Below the pieces are notes generated by a model. The model saw nothing but the letters and a program-made list of their open reading frames with translations, did no database searches and was not told where the DNA came from. The translations under genes and the position numbers were made by a program. From M55B129 sp034189085 (GTDB lineage Bacteria > Bacillota > Dethiobacteria > DTU022), in NCBI GenBank assembly GCA_034189085.1, contig JAXHVH010000007.1:1-64000 (forward strand): a stretch of 64,000 nt of DNA, written 5' to 3'. Positions 57,614 to 64,000 of this stretch are shown piece by piece (position 1 is the stretch's first letter; every line of letters starts with the position of its first letter).

Positions 57614-59092
57614 TTAAATAATTTTCTTTCTACCAAGCTCTTCCTGCAAATAGCTGATAAACTCTGTGGCCTTCTTTTCCGGCGGGCGGGTAAATAAACT
57701 GACCCCGATGAAAAGAACAGTAGCAATGAGGCCGCTCCAAACCCCGGGCCAGTAACCAAGAGGCTTTAAACCGCTGTACTGCAGTATTGTAGCTGCCAGT
57801 CCGCCGACTACAACGCTGGCCAGTACTGCCGGGGCTGTCCCTCGTTTCCAGAAAAAAGCACCGATCAGGGCGGGGACCATAACCAGCAGGCCAGCCGAAG
57901 AAGCTACGGAAAGGGCAGCAATCAGATCAAGACGGATGGTGGCAAAAGCAACTATGATAACTGTAAAAATCGGCACAAATATTTTCCCCACCAGTAGTTC
58001 ACGGTTTTCATCGTTCGGCTTGCGGGAATTCTTAAAAACATCGCGGCAGATCATGGAGGAAAGGGTTAAAATAATCGAGTTGACCGTTGAAACAGCCGCC
58101 GCACAGATCCCCAGCATAACCAGCAGGGCAACACCTGCCGGGATAATTTCCAGCCCCAGCAGAACCGGCGTGGCGTTGTCGGCAATAGCCAATTCGGGAA
58201 TGAGCAGGCGGGCGGAAAAACCCCACAGAATGGAAACCAGGGTATAGATAAATCCGAACACGAGAAAACCCATCACCATGATACGCATCTGGCCCAGTGA
58301 ACGGGGTACGAAAAGACGCTGGCTAACCTGGGGATTGGAAAGAGAAAAGAAGAACCAGGGCAGAGTCAATCCGACAAAAGTGTTAATGTTGAAAAAACCA
58401 GGGCCGGGCACGGTCAGCCAGGCCGGGTATTCGCTTTCCAATCCGGCAAACATACCGCCAAAACCGCCAAAGCCACGGTAAGCAATGAGAACAACCGAAA
58501 GCACGGCCACAACCAGCATGACGGCCGCCTGCAGGGAATCGGTCCAGGCCACCGCTTTCAACCCGCCGGTCCAGGTCCAGTAAACGGCAATGAAGGCAGC
58601 AATACCAACTCCCGCCAGGTAAGGAATGTCCCCGCCGGAAATACCCTCCAGCAAGGCACCGATGCCGATAAGCTGAACTGCACTGTAGGGAATAAGGAAA
58701 ATCACCGCAGCCACGGCCGAAACGGCAGCCACCGCTTTGCTTTCGTAACGGTCACCAAGCATTTCTGTAGGAGTGAGATAGTTATAGCGCTGTCCTACCA
58801 GCCAGAATCGCGGCCCGAAAAAGGCTACCAGGACAAGTCCGGAAAGATAAATCAGCTCGAAGCCCAGGGCACCGACCCCACCGATGTAAGAAAAACCGGC
58901 CAGGCCGACCAGCATAAAAGCGCTGTAGGTAGTAGCACTGTACGTGAGGGCGGCAACAATGCCACCGAGTGACCGGCTGGCCAGAAAAAATTCGTTCACT
59001 CCACCGCCCAGCTTGCGGCCGGCCTGCCGGGCGACAATACTGCCAAGAATAAAATAAATAAAGAGGGCAATATAAACAGTGCTAGCGCTCAT
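57614..59092 (-). CDS. Sodium:solute symporter (SSS family)
   Basis: 492 residues, about 13 hydrophobic segments, secondary sodium-coupled transporter. Visible family blocks: GGGVNEFFLASRSLGG near 30-45, ALTYSATTYSAFMLVGLAG near 50-68, NYLTPTEMLGDRY near 105-117 and WTWTGGLKAVAWTDSLQA near 175-192. Substrate could be pantothenate, proline, acetate or another organic acid; PanF-like and acetate-type both share these blocks. ATG 59092 overlaps the small upstream gene by 11 bases, so the two proteins are made together. A sodium-driven importer fits an Rnf/Mrp sodium economy. Confidence 0.88.
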   Translation of the reverse strand: MSASTVYIALFIYFILGSIVARQAGRKLGGGVNEFFLASRSLGGIVAALTYSATTYSAFMLVGLAGFSYIGGVGALGFELIYLSGLVLVAFFGPRFWLVGQRYNYLTPTEMLGDRYESKAVAAVSAVAAVIFLIPYSAVQLIGIGALLEGISGGDIPYLAGVGIAAFIAVYWTWTGGLKAVAWTDSLQAAVMLVVAVLSVVLIAYRGFGGFGGMFAGLESEYPAWLTVPGPGFFNINTFVGLTLPWFFFSLSNPQVSQRLFVPRSLGQMRIMVMGFLVFGFIYTLVSILWGFSARLLIPELAIADNATPVLLGLEIIPAGVALLVMLGICAAAVSTVNSIILTLSSMICRDVFKNSRKPNDENRELLVGKIFVPIFTVIIVAFATIRLDLIAALSVASSAGLLVMVPALIGAFFWKRGTAPAVLASVVVGGLAATILQYSGLKPLGYWPGVWSGLIATVLFIGVSLFTRPPEKKATEFISYLQEELGRKKII

Positions 59093-59288
59093 CTTGATCA
59101 TCCTTCCACCTGGCAGTAATCATCCCAAGAAAAATAATAACAACAAGGGCAAAGATACTCCAAAAAAGAAAAGCGCCGTAAAACTTGGTCAGGTTGCTCA
59201 TAAGGGGAGTAAAAGGAACAATAAAGGCAGAAAGAACCATAACCAGGAACACAATAACCCATATGAGGCGCTGTCGTTCCAGGGACAT
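59082..59288 (-). CDS. Small two-helix membrane protein paired with the symporter
   Basis: 68 residues with two hydrophobic segments (about 8-25 and 38-57) and a charged C-terminus WKDDQDER. Small paired membrane proteins upstream of SSS symporters are a known arrangement (DUF3311-, YhdT- and DUF997-type); I cannot place it in one of these with confidence. It overlaps the symporter start by 11 bases. It probably acts as an accessory subunit or regulator of the transporter. Confidence 0.75.
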   Translation of the reverse strand: MSLERQRLIWVIVFLVMVLSAFIVPFTPLMSNLTKFYGAFLFWSIFALVVIIFLGMITARWKDDQDER

Positions 59289-59388
59289 GAAAATTACCTC
59301 TTTTCTGTGCTGGTTTTACTTACTGGGAATTATAACATATTCTGTCCTGTTGTTAACCATTAAAATACATTTATATTGTATGCACAAC

Positions 59389-59417
59389 TTGACTTTGATG
59401 TAAAATATTGTTATAAT
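59389..59417 (+). promoter_or_regulatory. Sigma-A promoter of the secreted protease gene
   Basis: TTGACT and TATAAT separated by exactly 17 bases, ending 57 bases before the ATG. One of the best promoter matches in the window. Confidence 0.8.
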
Positions 59418-59474
59418 CTGCTTGTTTCACGGCTGAAAATAGCCTATATTACCTGAAGGTGGTTAAACGGAATA

Positions 59475-61094
59475 ATGAAGCGTTATGCCTTCAATTCTGT
59501 GCTGCTCTTAGCACTCGTCCTCCTGATCATCAGCCTGTTGGCCCCTACCTGCTGCGCAGATGATTATTCAACAAACTATCCGGATATAAACGGTTACCGC
59601 CTGGTAATGCAGATTATAGACAACCGCTTTTACAAATGGTATGAATACACTGGCGATAACAATGAAACCATGTCAATCCACCTGCTGGCGCCGGAAGAAA
59701 AATTTCTTACCCCCGCGGAAACGGAAAACCTGCTAACAGCTTCTCGGCAATGGGAACAACAAATTACATCAGCCTGTTTCAGCCCGGACCGGGACCTCAG
59801 GATTCATCCGAGCAGCAGTTTCTCCACCTTGAGTCTCCAGTCCGCCCCCCTCAAGACACTGCCAGAAGGAACTATCCCGCGCCTCGAGGGTTACATTGAC
59901 GACCGAACCGCGGTTAGTGCAGAAGAAGCAACAGCTTATCCCTATTACAACGTGGGCTTCCTCAACATACACTTTCCCGACGGCTATATGAGAGGAACCG
60001 CTTTTTTGATCAGTCCCTACGTTGCCCTGACCAACGGCCACAATGTCTATACCCGGACCCTGGGAGGCTGGTTTGAAAGCATTGATTTTACTCCCGCCCA
60101 GTATGAAGAACAGTGGCCCGAAATGATAACCCCCTTCTCCAGCCGGACACCAACCAATGTAGAAACAAATGATTTTTACCTCTCGTACGAGGATGCCGGG
60201 GACCGGGAAAATTCGGTAAACTATGATTATGCCGCCCTCTTCTTCGACCGCCCTTTCAACGGAATTACAACCTTTATGCCCCTTGAATTTAATTTTTTGC
60301 CGGAGAGTCTGACGGTTATCGGTTATCCAGGGACAGTCCGCGGCAGTAACAGCTCGGGGATGTGGCGCGCCGACGGCAGTTTGATCACCAGTGATGAATA
60401 CTGCCTCTATTACGATGCTTTCACCAGCCCCGGGAACAGCGGCAGCCCGGTTGTCGTTTTCAACCAGCAGGCCAATTCTTACCGTCTCACGGCTATTCAT
60501 ACTTTCGCCCTGCCCGATTACTTCAGCGGTGGGCTCCATTTTAACGGGCATAATCGCAGCATCATTGAGCAATGGCTAAACTGGCAACCAGATGAGGCTG
60601 CTGATCCGGGTATTTCAGCCGATTCGCTCAGTCTTAACAAAAAAGCTCTGGCCCTGGAGGTGGGCGACAGGGAAGCACTGATCGCTACCGTCCTGCCTGC
60701 TGAAGCCGGTGATACCCTGCTGAACTGGTCCAGCAGTAATCCGGCGGCAGTAAAAGTGGATGCCAATGGCCTGCTCCGGGCAGTGAGGCCGGGTGACGCC
60801 CGAATAACTGTAACCACTGCCGACAAAAATTTGGAAGCACACTGTCTGGTCAGGGTCAGCGATAGTTCCACAGTGGACGGTGAACCTGAAAACACTGCCG
60901 GCCGTGGGGATCTCAACGGGGACGGCAGGATAGATGTCGTCGATGTAACCCTCGTTTTTCAGCATACCCTGAATTTAATCGAGCTGGAGGAAAGCAGGCA
61001 GCAGCAGGCAGATCTAAACGGAGACAACCTGGTCAATGTCCTTGACGCAGCCATGCTCATGCGTTTTGCCCTCAACATGAGCGAAACACCTTAA
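59475..61094 (+). CDS. Secreted trypsin-like serine protease with Big_2 and dockerin modules
   Basis: 539 residues. A signal peptide (residues 1-28) is followed by a propeptide-like region, then a chymotrypsin/V8-type protease domain at about 145-365. The triad can be placed: histidine in ALTNGHNVYTRT, aspartate in VNYDYAALFFDR and serine in SPGNSGSPVVV. Then an Ig-like Big_2 domain at about 390-465 (WSSSNPAAVKVDANGLLRAV) and a type I-like dockerin at about 475-535 with two calcium loops, GDLNGDGRIDVVDVTLVFQ and ADLNGDNLVNVLDAAMLM. It is presumably exported and held in a protein complex by cohesin binding. No cohesin is seen here. Confidence 0.9.
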   Translation: MKRYAFNSVLLLALVLLIISLLAPTCCADDYSTNYPDINGYRLVMQIIDNRFYKWYEYTGDNNETMSIHLLAPEEKFLTPAETENLLTASRQWEQQITSACFSPDRDLRIHPSSSFSTLSLQSAPLKTLPEGTIPRLEGYIDDRTAVSAEEATAYPYYNVGFLNIHFPDGYMRGTAFLISPYVALTNGHNVYTRTLGGWFESIDFTPAQYEEQWPEMITPFSSRTPTNVETNDFYLSYEDAGDRENSVNYDYAALFFDRPFNGITTFMPLEFNFLPESLTVIGYPGTVRGSNSSGMWRADGSLITSDEYCLYYDAFTSPGNSGSPVVVFNQQANSYRLTAIHTFALPDYFSGGLHFNGHNRSIIEQWLNWQPDEAADPGISADSLSLNKKALALEVGDREALIATVLPAEAGDTLLNWSSSNPAAVKVDANGLLRAVRPGDARITVTTADKNLEAHCLVRVSDSSTVDGEPENTAGRGDLNGDGRIDVVDVTLVFQHTLNLIELEESRQQQADLNGDNLVNVLDAAMLMRFALNMSETP

Positions 61095-61192
61095 TCTCCC
61101 TGCAAAAGCATTCAGCAGGTTGGCATGTATAATATATTACAGGTTTATTTTTAAGATTAAGATAGATTGGTTGAACCGGAAGGAGGTTAAAT

Positions 61193-62509
61193 ATGGAGAA
61201 AAAAACCCATACTTTCAAAGACGGAGCCGTTTATGAAGGAGAATGGCGGAACGGCAGGCGGCACGGTCAGGGTACCTGGTCCAGGCCGGATGGCTGCCGC
61301 TATACAGGTGAATGGGCTGACGATAAACCAAACGGCCTTGGAATACTAATCCTGCCGGGAGGGAAAAAATATATCGGTGAATGGAAGAATGGCCGCAGGC
61401 ACGGCCTGGGCATTGAAATTCAAGCCGACGGTACGAAACTGCCGGGAAGATGGTCAGAAGGACAGCTGGTCTCCAAAACTTCACAGCCTGAAGAAAAAAG
61501 GCCAGCTGAAGAAACTGAGAAAGAAAAAAAACCTGTACTGCCAGAACCGGCACTGGAAGAAACGGTTGAACCTGAAAAAGAATCCAATATAAAAGAATTG
61601 ACCGAACCAAAAGCAGCAGTGGAAAAACAGGAACCGGAAGAACTGGATGAGCAAGCGGCAGAGGAAGAAGCGGCGGAAAAAGAAAGCGCCTATCCTTTAC
61701 CTGATTTGGCCAAAGACGAAGAACCGGGAAAATATGAATACGGAGAACTGGAGAGTTACGAAGAAGAACTGAAAGACTATTATTATGAAACACCCGAGGA
61801 AGATGAGCGCAAACCGTTCTGGAAAAAATGGTGGCTTTGGGCTATCATAATCTTTCTCGCCGTACTGGCCACTTTGTTGTTTTTTCTCTCTTCCCTGAAC
61901 GATAATGAAAGTGTCGATTCGGACTTTGATCAGACTGAGGAGCAAGGTAATACCGTGGATCCTGATCTGATCCCGGAAGAAGAGCCTACAGCTGAAGAAC
62001 AGGCCGAAAGGGACAGCGAAGAAGAAGGACCTCCAACCATCGGAACAGGGACTTACATGGTCAATGAGGGCATCGAACCGGGTCTCTACCGCTCTGAAGG
62101 AGGGATCACTTACTTTGAACGTCTCTCCGGCCTCAGCGGTGAACGGAAAGATGTAATCGCCAACGGAGCTGTTCCGAACGGGCCGGTAGTTGTGGAAGTC
62201 AAGGAATCGGATGTCGCCTTTCGAAGCGAAGGAAGCGGAACTTGGTACAGGCTTGACGATTCATATCAGCCGGAACTTAAAACTACTTTCGGTGACGGCT
62301 GCTGGATCGTCGGCGTCGATATCGAGGCGGGTACTTACCGGACTGACGACGAAATCGATTACTGGGCTCGCCTGTCTAACTTCAGCCATGAAGTTGATGC
62401 AATAATTGCCAATGACGCCATGATAACAGACGGAACGACAGTGGAGATCAAAAGTTCCGACGCCGGTTTCATCAGCCAGGGCCGGGCTACCTGGCACAAA
62501 GTTGATTAG
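61193..62509 (+). CDS. MORN-repeat membrane protein with two extracellular repeat domains
   Basis: 438 residues. Residues about 8-95 hold three MORN repeats (YEGEWRNGRRHGQGTW, YTGEWADDKPNGLGI, YIGEWKNGRRHGLGI) plus a degenerate fourth. A Glu/Lys/Pro-rich linker follows to about 210, then one membrane helix at about 213-236 (preceded by KPFWKKWWLW). After an acidic linker come two similar domains of about 70 residues: about 282-352 (EPGLYRSEGGITYFERLSG, DVIANGAVPNG) and about 363-433 (EAGTYRTDDEIDYWARLSN, AIIANDAMITDG). MORN would be cytoplasmic and the repeats outside. No family name for the repeats is claimed. AAGGAGG precedes the ATG. Confidence 0.85.
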   Translation: MEKKTHTFKDGAVYEGEWRNGRRHGQGTWSRPDGCRYTGEWADDKPNGLGILILPGGKKYIGEWKNGRRHGLGIEIQADGTKLPGRWSEGQLVSKTSQPEEKRPAEETEKEKKPVLPEPALEETVEPEKESNIKELTEPKAAVEKQEPEELDEQAAEEEAAEKESAYPLPDLAKDEEPGKYEYGELESYEEELKDYYYETPEEDERKPFWKKWWLWAIIIFLAVLATLLFFLSSLNDNESVDSDFDQTEEQGNTVDPDLIPEEEPTAEEQAERDSEEEGPPTIGTGTYMVNEGIEPGLYRSEGGITYFERLSGLSGERKDVIANGAVPNGPVVVEVKESDVAFRSEGSGTWYRLDDSYQPELKTTFGDGCWIVGVDIEAGTYRTDDEIDYWARLSNFSHEVDAIIANDAMITDGTTVEIKSSDAGFISQGRATWHKVD

Positions 62510-62564
62510 GTAAGGTTTGGCTGCTGCAGGGAGGGGCCGGCTTACAGCCCGGGTTTTCAGGAAA

Positions 62565-63125
62565 CTAATCCCTTTTTTCAAGGGCAAGAACGTATTCCCT
62601 CCCCGAGTAGAGGGCCTTTTCTATCATCGGTGCCAGTTGACGCCGGGGCAGGGGAAGAAAAGATGGGACCTGTCTGGTAGCCTGAGTAAAAGGAATAACC
62701 TCGGAACCGACCATGAAAGCACCCAGCATAATCATGTTAGCCATCTTTTCGTCACCAATCCTGGCAGCCAGTTCCCTGGCCGGCACAGAGATAAATCTGG
62801 CTTTTTGCCCTTCGACCGGGTGATCATCTTCAACCAGGGAACTGTTAACCACGAGCAACCCGCCTTCCTGCACCAGGGAACCAAATTTTTGCAGTGCCGG
62901 CTCACTCATAGCAATTACCGCTGCCGATTGTCCCACTACTGGAGCTCCAATACGATCTTCAGAAAGAATTACCGTGCAGTTGGCTGTACCACCGCGCATC
63001 TCCGCGCCGTATGAAGGCATCCAGGTCACATTAAGGCCGGCTTTCATCCCACAGTAGGCCAGCATTTCACCCATCATCAATATTCCCTGGCCGCCAAAAC
63101 CAGACATCACTACCGAGTACTCCAT
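62565..63125 (-). CDS. 2-oxoacid:ferredoxin oxidoreductase, gamma subunit (second set)
   Basis: 186 residues from ATG 63125, nine bases after GGAGAG. The gamma-subunit signatures are GFGGQGILMMGEMLAYCG near residues 10-27 and SYGAEMRGGTANCTV near 38-52. It differs clearly from korC, so this is a separate complex, most like the KorC/VorC gamma chains for 2-oxoglutarate, branched-chain 2-oxoacids or pyruvate. It lies downstream of the beta subunit gene after a 160-base gap, which contains a 16-base tandem duplication. Confidence 0.9.
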   Translation of the reverse strand: MEYSVVMSGFGGQGILMMGEMLAYCGMKAGLNVTWMPSYGAEMRGGTANCTVILSEDRIGAPVVGQSAAVIAMSEPALQKFGSLVQEGGLLVVNSSLVEDDHPVEGQKARFISVPARELAARIGDEKMANMIMLGAFMVGSEVIPFTQATRQVPSFLPLPRRQLAPMIEKALYSGREYVLALEKRD

Positions 63126-63195
63126 ACTCCACATCTCTCCATCCATGAATATTTCAGGCTTGATATTATCCACCTGTTATTGAGCAATCTTTCCT

Positions 63196-63227
63196 TTATT
63201 TATTTAACCTGTTATTTATTTAACCTG
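63196..63227. repeat. 16-base tandem duplication
   Basis: The unit TTATTTATTTAACCTG at 63196-63211 is repeated exactly at 63212-63227, in the gap between the beta and gamma genes. Its effect, if any, is unknown. Confidence 0.9.
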
Positions 63228-63285
63228 CCGCAGCTATTTTCTCCCAACCCGGCGTAAAAGGACCAGCACAATATGTCGTCGTCCT

Positions 63286-64000
63286 TTAATCATCGAAGTC
63301 CCTGAAAACTCCCGGGGGATAAGCGGGAACCATCTCGCTGATAATTTTTTGACGCGATTGTTCCGGAGTCAAATGCCAGTTGGTGGGACAGGCAGAAAGA
63401 AATTCAACCACGGAAAAACCACGTTTTTCAACCTGGGCCCGGAAAGCCTTGTTGAGAGCTTTAGCAGCACGGCGCAGGTGAAGGTTGTCGTGGCAGGAAA
63501 CCCGGGCTGAATAGGCCGTTCCTTCAAGGGAGGCAAGCAATTCCGCCATCCTGAGCGGATAACCATCACGGGCAGGCTCTCTTCCTTCCGGTGTGGTAGT
63601 TGTTTTCTGGCCCGGCAGGGTCGTGGGGGCCATCTGTCCGCCTGTCATCCCGTAAACACTATTATTAACAAAAATAACAGTAATATTTTCCCCGCGGGCG
63701 GCAGCATGAATTATTTCACCTGTGCCGATCCCGGCCAGGTCCCCATCCCCCTGATAAGTAAAGACAAATGAGTCCGGATTTACCCTTTTTATCCCTGTAG
63801 CCACAGCCGGCGCCCTGCCATGAGGGGCCTCACAGCAATCAACAGTTAGATAGTCATAAAGAAAAACCCCACAGCCTACCCCAATCACCCCTATTGCAGA
63901 TCCGGCCAGGGCAAATTGATCGATGGCTTCACCGACCAGGCGGTGGATCAATCCGTGGTGACAGCCCGGGCAAAAATGAAAAACCTTATCGGTCAGACAG
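63286..64000 (-). CDS. 2-oxoacid:ferredoxin oxidoreductase, beta (TPP-binding) subunit (partial, 5' end outside)
   Basis: At least 238 residues are visible; the frame is open to the window edge. HFCPGCHHGLIHRL near the N-terminal end and TYQGDGDLAGIGTGEIIHAA carry the thiamine-diphosphate motif, followed by NNSVYGMTGGQMAPTTLPGQ. APHGRAPAVATGIKRVNPD is like KorB/VorA-type beta chains. It is the beta subunit of the complex whose gamma subunit follows. The alpha and ferredoxin-like subunits are presumably beyond base 64000. Distinct from korB at 14038. Confidence 0.92.
   Translation of the reverse strand, partial: CLTDKVFHFCPGCHHGLIHRLVGEAIDQFALAGSAIGVIGVGCGVFLYDYLTVDCCEAPHGRAPAVATGIKRVNPDSFVFTYQGDGDLAGIGTGEIIHAAARGENITVIFVNNSVYGMTGGQMAPTTLPGQKTTTTPEGREPARDGYPLRMAELLASLEGTAYSARVSCHDNLHLRRAAKALNKAFRAQVEKRGFSVVEFLSACPTNWHLTPEQSRQKIISEMVPAYPPGVFRDFDD

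Noticed and set aside
1..64000. CRISPR array, prophage or intact insertion sequence
   Set aside because: No regularly spaced repeat-spacer pattern, phage structural genes or transposase reading was found.

Overview
The window looks like chromosomal DNA of a strictly anaerobic, Gram-positive-type (Bacillota/Clostridia-like) bacterium that ferments amino acids and short-chain acids. The evidence is a full Rnf complex, two 2-oxoacid:ferredoxin oxidoreductases, a tungsten-type aldehyde:ferredoxin oxidoreductase, a 2-hydroxyacyl-CoA dehydratase activator, beta-oxidation genes under a FadR-type TetR repressor, a tig-clpP-clpX-lon-engB cluster in the usual Clostridia order, and Shine-Dalgarno-rich starts. 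The exact lineage cannot be fixed from sequence alone.

Layout. 1-8740 (minus strand): rnfCDGEAB runs straight into a Mrp-type cation/proton antiporter set (mrpE, F, G, a DUF4040 subunit, an MbhE-like subunit, mrpB, C, D; mrpD leaves the window at base 1). 8863-12939: folC and valS. 13454-16121: korC-korB-korA preceded by a 43-residue ferredoxin-like remnant. 16251-19220: a large PEP/pyruvate-binding protein with two receiver-like domains. 19565-26099: gdhA, aor and gabT behind a -24/-12 promoter, with a CBS-PAS-AAA+ sigma-54 activator just upstream. 26669-28097: bioY and a CoA-dehydratase activator. 28153-34704: engB, lon, clpX, clpP, tig. 35006-40545 (plus strand): tetR, fadN-like, thiolase, M24 peptidase. 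41133-43024: a ferredoxin and a divergent Mur ligase.

43.1-48.3 kb is an accessory, decaying stretch: a LiaF-like gene with an in-frame stop, IS-end-like degenerate repeats, tRNA-His and tRNA-Gln, a frameshifted LuxR membrane regulator, a frameshifted GLUG surface-protein gene and a PIN-domain fragment. 48.3-62.5 kb carries surface and transport functions: DUF192 lipoprotein, DUF502 membrane protein, glycerol kinase, metallo-hydrolase, M20 amidohydrolase, orphan peptide-binding lipoprotein, two acidic lipoproteins, larE, a sodium:solute symporter with a small membrane partner, a secreted protease with Ig-like and dockerin modules, and a MORN-repeat membrane protein. 62.5-64 kb begins a second 2-oxoacid:ferredoxin oxidoreductase.

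How it fits together (inference). GabT, AOR, GdhA and Kor would deaminate and oxidise amino-acid carbon with electrons passed to ferredoxin. Rnf would turn ferredoxin oxidation into an ion gradient, and the adjoining Mrp antiporter would exchange that gradient between sodium and protons. The most unusual observations are the rnf-mrp fusion of transcription units, the sigma-54-controlled gabT-aor-gdhA unit, several genes with no ATG/GTG/TTG start but a well-placed Shine-Dalgarno before ATC, ATA or CTG, an RnfG with two FMN-binding domains, and the MORN-membrane-tandem-repeat protein.
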